DNA of 64,000 bases from Christensenella timonensis. GTDB lineage: Bacteria; Bacillota; Clostridia; Christensenellales; Christensenellaceae. The DNA lies in the NCBI RefSeq assembly GCF_900087015.1, contig NZ_FLKP01000001.1, forward strand, positions 124,001-188,000, read 5' to 3'. The position numbers and the translations under genes were made by a program. Positions 32,262 to 40,713 of this stretch are shown one piece after another. Positions within the stretch are counted from its first letter, which is position 1. The number at the start of each line of letters is the position of its first letter. Below the pieces are notes generated by a model. That model saw nothing but the letters and a program-made list of their open reading frames with translations, made no database searches and had not been told where the DNA came from.

Positions 32262-32575
32262 GATAATACCTCCGCAATCTTCGCCATTTCCCTGATCCGG
32301 GCAGCTTCTTCCTTCAAAATGGCAAGGCCGCTCTCGGTGATCGTGTACTTTTTCTGCCGGTCGACCTCTTGCGTGGCAACGATCAGCCCATCCCTTACCA
32401 ACTTCGAGATACTCTGATAGATCGTCCCTGCTCCCAAGACGATCCGTCCGTTTGTAAGTTTCTCCACGTCTTGCATGATTCCGTAACCATGCCGCTCTCC
32501 GCGCAGGGAAAATAAGATGAAGAACATCGTCTCACTCATGGGAATATACCGTTTTTTGATATTTTTCACTTCCAT
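32258..32575 (-). CDS. PadR-family transcriptional regulator
   Basis: 105 residues from ATG 32575 (AGGAGCAAAGG upstream). A PadR winged helix: SETMFFILFSLRGERHGYGI, LGAGTIYQSISKLVRDGLI and the wing QEVDRQKKYTITESG, ending in a short dimer helix. Members are usually repressors of the neighbouring gene. It controls the DUF2812 gene it overlaps and probably itself, through the palindromes upstream. Confidence 0.9.
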   Translation of the reverse strand: MEVKNIKKRYIPMSETMFFILFSLRGERHGYGIMQDVEKLTNGRIVLGAGTIYQSISKLVRDGLIVATQEVDRQKKYTITESGLAILKEEAARIREMAKIAEVLS

Positions 32576-32596
32576 ATCCTTTGCTCCTATCGCAGC

Positions 32597-32643
32597 GTGA
32601 TATATCACATCATGATATAATTATATATCACGATATGATATAT
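32597..32643. promoter_or_regulatory. PadR operator candidates
   Basis: A perfect 12-bp palindrome GTGATATATCAC (32597-32608) is followed by ATATATCA-CGATA-TGATATAT (32623-32643), both upstream of padR. The shared ATATATCA half site suggests a tandem operator overlapping the promoter. Confidence 0.65.
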
Positions 32644-32650
32644 GTCAACG

Positions 32651-32682
32651 AAAAACAACCGCGGGTTCCGCGGTTGTTTTTC
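32651..32682 (-). terminator. Terminator of the gad operon
   Basis: AAAAACAACCGCGG / CCGCGGTTGTTTTT with a 4-nt loop, just after the gadC stop. It is symmetric and can act in both directions. Confidence 0.85.
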
Positions 32683-32698
32683 TTTTCAATATTCTATG

Positions 32699-34276
32699 TT
32701 ATTTTTTGGGGGTCGTTCCCTTCGCATCACCCGCCGGTGCCGACGCATTGCTTGTCGTCCCGGTCGCCTGTGCGGCTGTTGTGGCTGCTTGGTTCGGGGC
32801 CGCTTGCTGCGCATCCGTATCCACCACCGGAGGCATTTTCATGCCCGGAGGAAGCGGATTTTTCTTACGCATGAAGTGGTAAATGATAAACGGTATGAAT
32901 ATCACTACGATAAAGCTGATGATAAGGATCGTCAGGTACTGCGTGGATGCATCCGCGCCCGTGAGCTGTGACGGTGGCACAAAGGAGATCACCAGTGCAA
33001 AGACCGACATGATCAATCCTACGATAGCCATCAGCAGCTTGACCGGCTTTTTCTTCGAGATCTCAAACGCCCTCGGCAGGTCGCTGTGCTTTCTTGCCAG
33101 CTTGATATAAGCCAGGAAGAAAATGATGTAGCCCACGATGTAGATGATGACCGTAAGCGAGATCGCCGTGAAGAACGAAACGTTGCTGCCGCCGCCGCCG
33201 AATGTCAGGACTGCCGCCCAGATCGTTACGATCACGCCCTGCAAAAGCAGGAACTTTGTCGGAACGCCATGTTTGTTCGTTTCGGAGAGTTTTTTGGGAA
33301 GAAGGCCGTTTTTGCCCGCTTCCAGCATCCCCCAGGACGGGCCAACCACCCATGCGGATACTTCTGCGATAACGCCTACCGCGATCAGGATCGCGATGAC
33401 GCTTACGATCCAGTCCATACCGGTTCCAAAGTGGTGTACCAAGCCTTCAAAGCCCTGGATAACACCTGTGGAAAGGCCCAGCTGGCTTTCCGGTACGACT
33501 GCCGCGATGGATGTGCCGCCGATCGTATTGAGGACGATCGCCAGGATGACCAGGATAATGATCGCCAGCGGATAGTCTTTCTTTACGTTTTTCATTTCGT
33601 TGGCATGTGTTGCCGACGCTTCAATACCGGCATAAGCCAGGATGAAGGAGACGAACACGACTAGCGTGTTGAGCTTTGAGAAATCCGGGATCAGCGCCTT
33701 TGCGTCAAGCGGCACAAGGCTCTTGCCGCCTGTGGTGAAGAAGCCAATCGCAAGGGCAAACAGTACGATCGCAGGGATCATGATACCAAAAACAAAACCG
33801 ATCTTTGAAATCTTTGCCGTAAGCTTCGTGCCCTTGAACTGCGAGAACGTCAGTGCCCAGAAAATCACCAGGACGCCGATAAACTTGATCGCCGGATTAC
33901 TGTTGAGTGCATCCCAGTGGAGTACATAAGAGAGTGCGCCGAGGATGAAATAGATCATCGTGACGAATCCTACCGTAATTTGGAACCACTGGAAGAAAAT
34001 ATTTGCAAAACCCCATTTTTCACCCAGCATGTTTCCCGACCAGGTATAGACGCCGCCCGTGTCCCAGCCCTTGACCGTCGCCATTTCGGCGGACGACATC
34101 GCTACGGGCAGGAACCAGAGGACACCTGCCAGAATCAGGAAAAATACCAGTGAAAAACCGGAGGATGCAAACGTCGGATATTCGTAGACCGTCATGACCA
34201 TGGAAGCCGTGATCGCGAAAAATCCGAACAATGTCAAATGCTTTTTGCTGGAGCCTGCATTTGCAACTGTTTTCAT
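32699..34276 (-). CDS. gadC: Glutamate/GABA antiporter GadC
   Basis: 525 residues from ATG 34276 (GAGGAGG upstream). APC-superfamily antiporter with about 12 helices. It exchanges external glutamate for the GABA made by GadB and so exports protons. GadC-like segments include MTVYEYPTFASSGFSLVFF, WDTGGVYTWSGNMLGEKWGF and EVSAWVVGPSWGMLEAGKNG. The last 45 residues form an unusual Ala/Thr/Gln-rich tail after MRKKNPLPPGMKMPP. In E. coli GadC a C-terminal plug closes the pore at neutral pH; the tail here may play that part, by analogy only. Downstream of gadB. Confidence 0.92.
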   Translation of the reverse strand: MKTVANAGSSKKHLTLFGFFAITASMVMTVYEYPTFASSGFSLVFFLILAGVLWFLPVAMSSAEMATVKGWDTGGVYTWSGNMLGEKWGFANIFFQWFQITVGFVTMIYFILGALSYVLHWDALNSNPAIKFIGVLVIFWALTFSQFKGTKLTAKISKIGFVFGIMIPAIVLFALAIGFFTTGGKSLVPLDAKALIPDFSKLNTLVVFVSFILAYAGIEASATHANEMKNVKKDYPLAIIILVILAIVLNTIGGTSIAAVVPESQLGLSTGVIQGFEGLVHHFGTGMDWIVSVIAILIAVGVIAEVSAWVVGPSWGMLEAGKNGLLPKKLSETNKHGVPTKFLLLQGVIVTIWAAVLTFGGGGSNVSFFTAISLTVIIYIVGYIIFFLAYIKLARKHSDLPRAFEISKKKPVKLLMAIVGLIMSVFALVISFVPPSQLTGADASTQYLTILIISFIVVIFIPFIIYHFMRKKNPLPPGMKMPPVVDTDAQQAAPNQAATTAAQATGTTSNASAPAGDAKGTTPKK

Positions 34277-34293
34277 GTCATTACCTCCTCTTT

Positions 34294-34360
34294 CTGTAAG
34301 AGACCGGCCCGTCGGCGGCAAAGCGTTATCCTTGCCGCCATACGGCCAGTTTCCTTACAG
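34294..34360 (-). promoter_or_regulatory. Large hairpin between gadB and gadC
   Basis: Outer arms CTGTAAG / CTTACAG (with CGGCC/GGCC further in) enclose a perfect inner stem GGCGGCAA / TTGCCGCC (34314-34321, 34332-34339). There is no T run. It could tune gadC relative to gadB by mRNA processing or attenuation. Confidence 0.6.
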
Positions 34361-34409
34361 TAACTTAATATATATCATGTTTTGGATCAGCCGCATGGGC
34401 TGTCCTAAG

Positions 34410-35834
34410 TTAGTGTGTAAAGCCCTGCGCGCCCTTCTTCTCTTTTCCGGGTGCGTCTGTCTGCGTGTTCTTCTCCAGGTAATCGATCGCCATTTTCATG
34501 TCTTCGATCAGGGAATCAGCCATGTTGTAGGAGAGGTCCGCACGGACAACATAACGCTGGATCACTACGTCTGTAAGGTCTGCCGGCAGCGTGTAAGCCG
34601 GAACCTGCCAGCCCTTCATCGCGAGACGGTCCGCCAGTTCGTAAAGAGTCCATTTGTGCGCCTTGGGGTCTTTCAGCTTGTAGCACAGTACCGGAATGTT
34701 GCTGCCATCGTTGTAAATTTCAAAGATGCCGAATTTCTTGATCGCGTCGATGATGTGCAGGCCGACGTCCCTTGTATGTCCCTGTACCAGTTTCAGTCCT
34801 TCCAGCCCGTAACGCAGGAAGATGTAATACTGGCCGATGATCTGGCTTCCCGAACGCGAGAAGTTGATCGCCATCGTGGGCTGTTCGCCGCCCAAATAGT
34901 TCACATAGAAGATAAGCCTTTCCGGCAGGTATTCTTTGCTTTTCCAGAGTACCCAGCCGATACCCGGATATACGAGGCCGTATTTGTGGCCGGATGTATT
35001 GATGGAATGTACGTTTTTGAGGCGGAAATCCCATTCAAGCTTGGGGTCTACGAACGGGGCAAACATGCCGCCGGAAGCACCGTCGACGTGGATGCCGATC
35101 GGTACTTTTGCCGTCTTGTTGTGCTTTTCAATCAGTTCGTCAAGTTTTTTGATATCGTCAAATTTACCTGTATACGTGATGCCCAGGATGCCGACTACGC
35201 CGATCGTATAATCGTCCACGTAATCCATGACCTTATCCATGTTCATGCTCATATGCTGCTCGTCTAACGGAACCAGGCGCATTTCGATATCCCAGTACAC
35301 ACAGAATTTTTCCCAGCAGACCTGGTAACCGGAGGAAATAACGAGGTTCGGCTTTTTCGCATTGATGTCGATGCCCGCTTTTTCCGCGAGGTCACGCCAC
35401 CTGAACTTCATCGCCATGCCGCCCAGCATACAAGCTTCGGACGATCCCACTGTAGAAGTTCCCATCGCTTCGCCTTCCTTGCCGTGCCAGATGCTTGCAA
35501 TAATATTGACGCAGCGGTTTTCCACTTCCGTCATCTGCGGATATTCGGATTTGTCAATCGCATTTACCGCAAGTGTTTCGCTCATCAGCTTAGTTGCTTC
35601 GGGCTCCATATATGTCTGGCAGAATGTCGCTAAGTTCTGGCGCGCATTGCCTTCATCGATCAGTTCGTCCTTGATCAGCCGGTAAGCGACTTCCGCCGGA
35701 ACCGATTTTTCATTCAGAGCGTTGACCGGCATTGCCTCGTCCGCTTCAAATACTGCGAGATTGGGAGATACAATTTTATTCTTCTTTAACGGTTTGTTCA
35801 CATGCAACTTTAACGGTTTGTTCACATGCAACAT
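34410..35834 (-). CDS. gadB: Glutamate decarboxylase GadB
   Basis: 474 residues. It is PLP-dependent and converts glutamate to GABA and CO2, consuming a proton. The PLP lysine is in HSINTSGHKYGLVYPG, the cofactor-binding Asp in IGIHVDGASGGMFAPF, and TSTVGSSEACMLGGMAMK holds the phosphate. The length matches bacterial GadB. The first codons are odd: the eight-residue block LHVNKPLK occurs twice in tandem right after the start Met, from a 24-bp exact duplication (35784-35807 and 35808-35831). The N-terminus of GadB undergoes pH-dependent folding in E. coli. Start ATG 35834 after AAAGGAGTG. First gene of the gadBC operon. Confidence 0.95.
   Translation of the reverse strand: MLHVNKPLKLHVNKPLKKNKIVSPNLAVFEADEAMPVNALNEKSVPAEVAYRLIKDELIDEGNARQNLATFCQTYMEPEATKLMSETLAVNAIDKSEYPQMTEVENRCVNIIASIWHGKEGEAMGTSTVGSSEACMLGGMAMKFRWRDLAEKAGIDINAKKPNLVISSGYQVCWEKFCVYWDIEMRLVPLDEQHMSMNMDKVMDYVDDYTIGVVGILGITYTGKFDDIKKLDELIEKHNKTAKVPIGIHVDGASGGMFAPFVDPKLEWDFRLKNVHSINTSGHKYGLVYPGIGWVLWKSKEYLPERLIFYVNYLGGEQPTMAINFSRSGSQIIGQYYIFLRYGLEGLKLVQGHTRDVGLHIIDAIKKFGIFEIYNDGSNIPVLCYKLKDPKAHKWTLYELADRLAMKGWQVPAYTLPADLTDVVIQRYVVRADLSYNMADSLIEDMKMAIDYLEKNTQTDAPGKEKKGAQGFTH
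35784..35831 (-). repeat. Exact 24-bp tandem duplication at the gadB start
   Basis: Two adjacent identical 24-bp units encode LHVNKPLK twice, directly after the initiator Met. The reading frame is kept. Confidence 0.95.
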
Positions 35835-36025
35835 AATTGATTCACTCCTTTAATATTACTATTGTGTTTTTTGGATTGTCCATCGCGATTTGAACAACTT
35901 ACGATCATTGCATGTTCCTTTTTTAAACATCTGAAATACACCTAAACATTTAATGAGGATTTTTAATCTTATACCCGGACGGTAAGAATCCATTGTAAAA
36001 GGATTCATTTATGGTTCATAAAAAG

Positions 36026-36034
36026 TGGTATAAT
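36026..36034 (+). promoter_or_regulatory. Extended -10 promoter of two-component operon
   Basis: TGG-TATAAT at 36026-36034, 32 bp before the response regulator. No clear -35 box. Confidence 0.6.
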
Positions 36035-36066
36035 TATGATATAAGAACGCAAACGGAGAAAAAACT

Positions 36067-36741
36067 ATGTTTCATATTTTGATCGTCGAGGACGACAAAA
36101 ATTTAAGGCGGCTGATGGCGACTTACTTAGAGCGCGAGGGCTATGAGGTATATCACGCAGGCGACGGCGAACAGGCGATGGAAATACTCGACACCCAGCA
36201 CATCGACCTGATCATCAGCGATATCATGATGCCCAATATGGACGGTTACCAGCTTACGGAAGAGCTGCGCCGTGCGGAATATACGCTGCCCATCCTGATG
36301 GTCACAGCCAAGGAGACATTTGAGGACAAGAAAAAGGGATTCCTCGTCGGTACGGACGATTACATGGTCAAGCCCCTTGACATGGAAGAAATGCTGCTGC
36401 GCGTTTCCGCGCTCCTTCGGCGCGCAAACATTGCCAACGAGCATAAACTGGAATTCGGCGACGTGTCCCTCGATTATGATTCGCTGACCGTTACCGCGCA
36501 TGGGCAAACCTACGAGCTGCCCAAAAAGGAATTTTACCTGCTTTTCAAGCTGCTCTCTTATCCTAAAAAGATTTTTACGCGCCAGCAGCTGATGGACGAG
36601 ATCTGGGGCATGGAGGCAGAGGCGGACGAGCGGACGGTAGACGTGCACATCAAGCGCCTGCGCGAAAAATTCGACGACCTGCCCGAATTCAAGATCGTGA
36701 CCATCCGCGGGCTCGGGTATAAGGCGGAGAAGAACGCATGA
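36067..36741 (+). CDS. OmpR-family response regulator
   Basis: 224 residues. The receiver domain has the acidic pair in ILIVEDDKNLRRLM, the phospho-acceptor Asp in LIISDIMMPNMDGYQ and the conserved Lys in DDYMVKPLDMEEM. The C-terminal winged helix follows (LPKKEFYLLFKLLSYPKKIF, ERTVDVHIKRLREKF, TIRGLGYKAE). It pairs with the histidine kinase whose start overlaps its stop. Targets unknown. Confidence 0.95.
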   Translation: MFHILIVEDDKNLRRLMATYLEREGYEVYHAGDGEQAMEILDTQHIDLIISDIMMPNMDGYQLTEELRRAEYTLPILMVTAKETFEDKKKGFLVGTDDYMVKPLDMEEMLLRVSALLRRANIANEHKLEFGDVSLDYDSLTVTAHGQTYELPKKEFYLLFKLLSYPKKIFTRQQLMDEIWGMEAEADERTVDVHIKRLREKFDDLPEFKIVTIRGLGYKAEKNA

Positions 36742-38099
36742 AGCACAAATTTATCCCCCCCATCAATATGCGCAACATTTCTTCCATCCAGCTGAAGTTT
36801 GTGATGGTCTTTGTTGGTATTTTATTGATCGCGTGCGTGGCCACCATGGTCGTCGTTTCCGCATTTATGCAAAGCGCGCTTTTAAAGGACATCGAAGAGC
36901 GCCTGTCCGCTACCTCCAAAAGCATCAATAAGCTCGCGGAAGAAACAGACCTTCCTTTAGAAGAGATCATCAATATCGCCGGCAATTCTTATTATGATAT
37001 CCACATTTACGATGAAGACAGCATGACGCTCCCCTCCGGGATGAGCGGGCAGCAGCTTGCTTCCCTGACGCCCGGCCAAATCTATTTTATTTCCGATAAA
37101 ACAAAAACACTGCCCTTAGGCGTGCTCAAAACGCGGGATGTATATCTTGTGATGACGTCTCATACCGAGGATAACGAGATTCTTTATTTCCGCAATATCG
37201 CCTTCATGGTACTGGTCATGTGCGCGGGCATCGGCTCCATCCTGATGCTGCTCGCGGTGACGCACATCACTAAGCCGGTCAAGCGTTTGACGCGCGCCAC
37301 CAAGGAAGTCGCCAAGGGTAATTTCGATATTTCCGTAGAGTATGAGGCACAGGATGAGATCGGCCAGCTGACGCATAATTTTAACCTGATGACCAAGGAA
37401 CTGAAAAACATGGAATACCTGCGTAAAGATTTCGTGAGCAACGTATCACATGAATTCAAGACGCCCATTGCGTCCATACAGGGTTTTGCGCAGCTTTTGA
37501 AAACCAAGGACCTGACGCAGGAAGAGTTTGACGAATACACCGACGTGATCATCAGCGAAAGCGCGCGGCTTTCCAAGCTCTCTGAAAACCTGCTGAAGCT
37601 CTCCCGGCTGGAAAAACAGGTGATTCCCCCACAGAATACGGAATTTTCACTGGACGAGCAGATCCGCAGGACATTATTGCTTTTGGAACGCGATTGGAGC
37701 GCCAAGGAACTGGAGCTGGATATCGATCTTGACGGCGTTACCTACACAGGGGATGAGGAGATGCTGCAGCAGATCTGGATCAACCTGCTGGCAAACGCCA
37801 TCAAGTTTTCCAATCCGCAGGGGACGCTCAGCGTGCGGCTCAAAGGGGAAAAGGAACAAGTACGTGCAGAGATCGCAGACACGGGCGTAGGGATCGCCAA
37901 GGACGCCCTCCCGCGTATTTTCGAGAAATTCTACCAGGGCGACACGTCCCATTCCAGGGACGGGAACGGCCTCGGCCTTTCCATTGTCAAGCAGATCGTC
38001 GAATCGAGCGGGGGCAGTATTTCCGTTACCAGCGAGGAAGGCAAAGGCACGACGTTTACCGTGCTGCTGCCCATGCCCAAAAAAACGCCGAAAAAGTAA
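36738..38099 (+). CDS. Sensor histidine kinase
   Basis: 453 residues. Two membrane helices (about 15-38 and 155-180) flank a short extracellular sensor. A HAMP domain (ITKPVKRLTRATKEVAKGNF) is followed by the HisKA box with the phospho-acceptor His (DFVSNVSHEFKTPIASI). The ATPase has N box NLLANAIKFSNPQG, G1 DTGVGIAKDALP, F box FEKFYQGD and G2 GNGLGLSIVK. Overlaps the regulator by 4 bp (ATGA). No terminator is obvious before the following promoter. Confidence 0.95.
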   Translation: MKHKFIPPINMRNISSIQLKFVMVFVGILLIACVATMVVVSAFMQSALLKDIEERLSATSKSINKLAEETDLPLEEIINIAGNSYYDIHIYDEDSMTLPSGMSGQQLASLTPGQIYFISDKTKTLPLGVLKTRDVYLVMTSHTEDNEILYFRNIAFMVLVMCAGIGSILMLLAVTHITKPVKRLTRATKEVAKGNFDISVEYEAQDEIGQLTHNFNLMTKELKNMEYLRKDFVSNVSHEFKTPIASIQGFAQLLKTKDLTQEEFDEYTDVIISESARLSKLSENLLKLSRLEKQVIPPQNTEFSLDEQIRRTLLLLERDWSAKELELDIDLDGVTYTGDEEMLQQIWINLLANAIKFSNPQGTLSVRLKGEKEQVRAEIADTGVGIAKDALPRIFEKFYQGDTSHSRDGNGLGLSIVKQIVESSGGSISVTSEEGKGTTFTVLLPMPKKTPKK

Positions 38100-38242
38100 A
38101 CGCCCGGTATCCGGTCCGGCTTGCCGCAGCTTAGATGGCCATTTGCGTTCCGCCCCTGCGCGCCTCCTTGCAAAGGCGCCGGAAGCAAACGCCGCATCAC
38201 GCGGATCATCATGCCGCTATAAAACATCTAAACATAAACATC

Positions 38243-38271
38243 TTGAAAATTCCCCCATTATTCGGTATAAT
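38243..38271 (+). promoter_or_regulatory. Promoter of PTS EIIC gene
   Basis: TTGAAA at 38243-38248, 17-bp spacer, TATAAT at 38266-38271, giving an untranslated leader of about 155 nt. Confidence 0.75.
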
Positions 38272-38277
38272 GAAAAT

Positions 38278-38434
38278 CGCTATCTGTTATTGCGTGTAGT
38301 TAAAGCCACGCCGTTTTTAAGAAACCCGTGACGATCGCGGGTGTCCGGTATACGTACCGCTTGAAAAGTAGCAAATATGAGCTTTGCGCCTTTGGCGCAT
38401 CCCAAGTATTTACTTTTTAGGAGGACGTTTTTTT
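38278..38434 (+). promoter_or_regulatory. Structured 5' leader of PTS EIIC gene
   Basis: Three hairpins are visible: ACCCG/CGGGT (38324-38342), CGGTA/TACCG with a 4-nt loop (38346-38359), and a long one with outer arms AAAAGTA / TACTTTT and inner GCGCC/GGCGC (38364-38417). It ends directly before the AGGAGG ribosome site. It does not match a riboswitch class I recognise. The rest of the 38100-38242 gap holds nothing I can name. Confidence 0.5.
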
Positions 38435-39469
38435 ATGTCAAAAAATCAAACAGCAGCTATGACCATCAAGAAGTACGCCAAACGCTGGTTCATCGATGGT
38501 ATGGGCGCGATGGCGCTGGGCCTTTTTGCAAGCCTGATCATCGGCCTCATCATCTCCCAGATCGCGACCATCCCCGGTCTTTCGGTACTTTCCCAGTTCA
38601 CAGAGGTGCTCAGTGCGAAATCCCCTGTCGTGGGGGCGGCCATCGGCGTTGCGATTGCGTACGGCCTGAAGAACAAACCTCTCGTCATTTTCTCGTCCGC
38701 GGCTACAGGCGCGTTCGGATATGCGATGGGCGGCCCGGTCGGCGCTTATGTCGCCGCGCTTGTGGGCGCGGAGATCGGCCGGCTCGTTGCCGGAAAGACC
38801 CCGGTGGATATCATCGTATCCCCCATCGTCACCATTCTTTCGGGCTGCTTTATCGGGCTGCTTGTCGGCCCGCCGTTAAATACCTTCATGACGTGGCTGG
38901 GCGACTTTGTAAACTCCGCAACGGTTCTTGCCCCGCTCCCGATGGGTATCATCGTTTCCGTCATCGTCGGTATGGTACTGACGCTGCCCATCAGCTCGGC
39001 AGCGCTGTGTATCATGATGGGAATCAGCGGTATCGCCGCCGGCGCGGCAGTCGCGGGATGCTGTGCCAACATGATCGGCTTTGCAGTCATGAGCTTCAAA
39101 GAAAACGGCTGGGGCGGCTTTTTAGCGCAGGGCCTTGGTACGTCCATGCTGCAAGTGCCGAATATCCTGCGCCGTCCGCAGATATGGATCCCGCCCATCG
39201 TTGCTTCGGCGGTCGTCGGCCCCATCTCTACGATGGTGTTCCAGATGACGAATACGCCTACGGGCGCCGGTATGGGTACGTCCGGCCTGGTTGGGCAGTT
39301 CGGCGCGTGGGCGGCTATGAGCGCCACAACGCCTGCGCCTATGCTCATCTTTGAGATCGCCCTCGTGCATTTCATTTTGCCCGCTGTGGTCACCCTCGCA
39401 GTCGCCGCGATCCTAAGGCGTATCGGCTGGATACGCCCGCAGGATCTAAAGCTCGAAATGATGAATTAG
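38435..39469 (+). CDS. PTS sugar transporter EIIC-like protein, stand-alone
   Basis: 344 residues from ATG 38435 (TAGGAGG upstream). It belongs to the PTS_EIIC_2 type of multi-pass membrane proteins, with about 8-10 helices. It is rich in Gly/Ala (AIGVAIAYGLKNKPLVIFSS, FQMTNTPTGAGMGTSGLVGQ, TTPAPMLIFEIALVHFILP). No EIIA or EIIB domain is fused or encoded nearby, so phosphorylation would need partners elsewhere or it may act as a facilitator. Substrate unknown. Own promoter, leader and terminator. Confidence 0.82.
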   Translation: MSKNQTAAMTIKKYAKRWFIDGMGAMALGLFASLIIGLIISQIATIPGLSVLSQFTEVLSAKSPVVGAAIGVAIAYGLKNKPLVIFSSAATGAFGYAMGGPVGAYVAALVGAEIGRLVAGKTPVDIIVSPIVTILSGCFIGLLVGPPLNTFMTWLGDFVNSATVLAPLPMGIIVSVIVGMVLTLPISSAALCIMMGISGIAAGAAVAGCCANMIGFAVMSFKENGWGGFLAQGLGTSMLQVPNILRRPQIWIPPIVASAVVGPISTMVFQMTNTPTGAGMGTSGLVGQFGAWAAMSATTPAPMLIFEIALVHFILPAVVTLAVAAILRRIGWIRPQDLKLEMMN

Positions 39470-39491
39470 TCCAATTTTTTTGCCATTGGCA

Positions 39492-39527
39492 GGGTTGCCC
39501 GTTACCTACGGGCAGCCCTTTTATTTT
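39492..39527 (+). terminator. Terminator between EIIC and thiI
   Basis: GGGTTGCCCGT / ACGGGCAGCCC stem followed by TTTTATTTTT on the plus strand. Confidence 0.88.
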
Positions 39528-40700
39528 TCAGTCAATCCTGATCAGCTCTGCGCTTTCCACAGCTTCTTTTACCAGTGCGTCGATATCGAGCACGCTTTCC
39601 TCCTCGATGACGCGTTCCAGCTTGGGACGCGTCGTCGGGTGCTTGGGCACGAATACGGTACAGCAATCCTCGTAAGGCAAAATCGACGTTTCGTAAGTGC
39701 CGATCTCACCAGCGATCTCGATAATGTCCACCTTATCCATGCCAATGAGCGGCCGAAAGACAGGCATATCCGTAACAACGCTGTTGGTCACGCCGATGCT
39801 CTCCATCGTCTGGCTCGCGACCTGCCCGATGCTCTCGCCCGTCACGATGGCCTGCGCGTTGTCGCGCTTTGCAAGCTCTTGCGCAATGCGCATCATGAAC
39901 CGCCGCATGATGATGACCAGCATCTCATGGGGACATTTTTCATAGATCTGCATCTGGATATCCGTAAAGCTCACCACGTGCAAACGGATGCGCCCCGCAT
40001 ACTGCGATACCAATCCCGCCAGGTCGATCACTTTCTGTTTGGCTGCCTCGCTCGTATACGGAAAGCTGTGGTAATGTACCGCCGAAAGCTCCACCCCGCG
40101 TTTGGCGATCATATATCCTGCCACCGGGCTGTCGATCCCGCCGGACAAAAGGAGCATTGCTCGCCCGTTCGAGCGCTGCGGCATACCGCCCGCGCACGGA
40201 ATGATGTCCACATAGCCATAACACTTCTCCCGCACCTCGATGTGTACGGTGACCTGCGGGTTATGCACGTCTACGCTAAGGCCGGGGATCGCTTCCAGAA
40301 GCACGCCGCCCAGGTCGGCCGCCAGCTGCATGGATGAAAGCGGGAACCGCTTGTCCGCACGCTTTGCCGCCACCTTGAACGTCGCGCTTTTGATGCCTTT
40401 TTGCTCCATGTATTCCCGCACGATGCGGATCATCGTTTCATGGATCGCATCCATGTCCTTTTCCATTTCCGTAGCGGGCGAAACGGAATGCAGGCCGAAC
40501 ACCTTCCTGGCCGCGCCGATCACGCCCGGCATATCCGCCTCCGCGATATCCGTCACATAAAAACGCCCATAGCCCTTCTGCACCTTCACGTCCGGGAAGC
40601 CTTTGAGCGCCCGCTTGATCGCCGCCAACTGCAGCGCTTCAAAATGCGGCCGGTTGAGTCCTTTCAAATGTATCTCGCCGTAGCGTACCAATAATAACAT
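39528..40700 (-). CDS. thiI: tRNA 4-thiouridine synthetase ThiI
   Basis: 390 residues from ATG 40700. It adenylates U8 of tRNA and transfers sulfur, and may also feed thiamine synthesis. An N-terminal ferredoxin-like and THUMP region (residues 1-165) is followed by the PP-loop ATPase SGGIDSPVAGYMIAKRG. Conserved Cys residues lie in EKCPHEM and YEDCCTVFVPKHPTTRP. The protein ends after the ATPase domain, without the C-terminal rhodanese domain of E. coli ThiI. In Bacillus such a short ThiI receives sulfur from a dedicated cysteine desulfurase encoded next door, which matches the gene 13 bp upstream. Confidence 0.94.
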   Translation of the reverse strand: MLLLVRYGEIHLKGLNRPHFEALQLAAIKRALKGFPDVKVQKGYGRFYVTDIAEADMPGVIGAARKVFGLHSVSPATEMEKDMDAIHETMIRIVREYMEQKGIKSATFKVAAKRADKRFPLSSMQLAADLGGVLLEAIPGLSVDVHNPQVTVHIEVREKCYGYVDIIPCAGGMPQRSNGRAMLLLSGGIDSPVAGYMIAKRGVELSAVHYHSFPYTSEAAKQKVIDLAGLVSQYAGRIRLHVVSFTDIQMQIYEKCPHEMLVIIMRRFMMRIAQELAKRDNAQAIVTGESIGQVASQTMESIGVTNSVVTDMPVFRPLIGMDKVDIIEIAGEIGTYETSILPYEDCCTVFVPKHPTTRPKLERVIEEESVLDIDALVKEAVESAELIRID

Positions 40701-40713
40701 CGTTTCTATTCCC

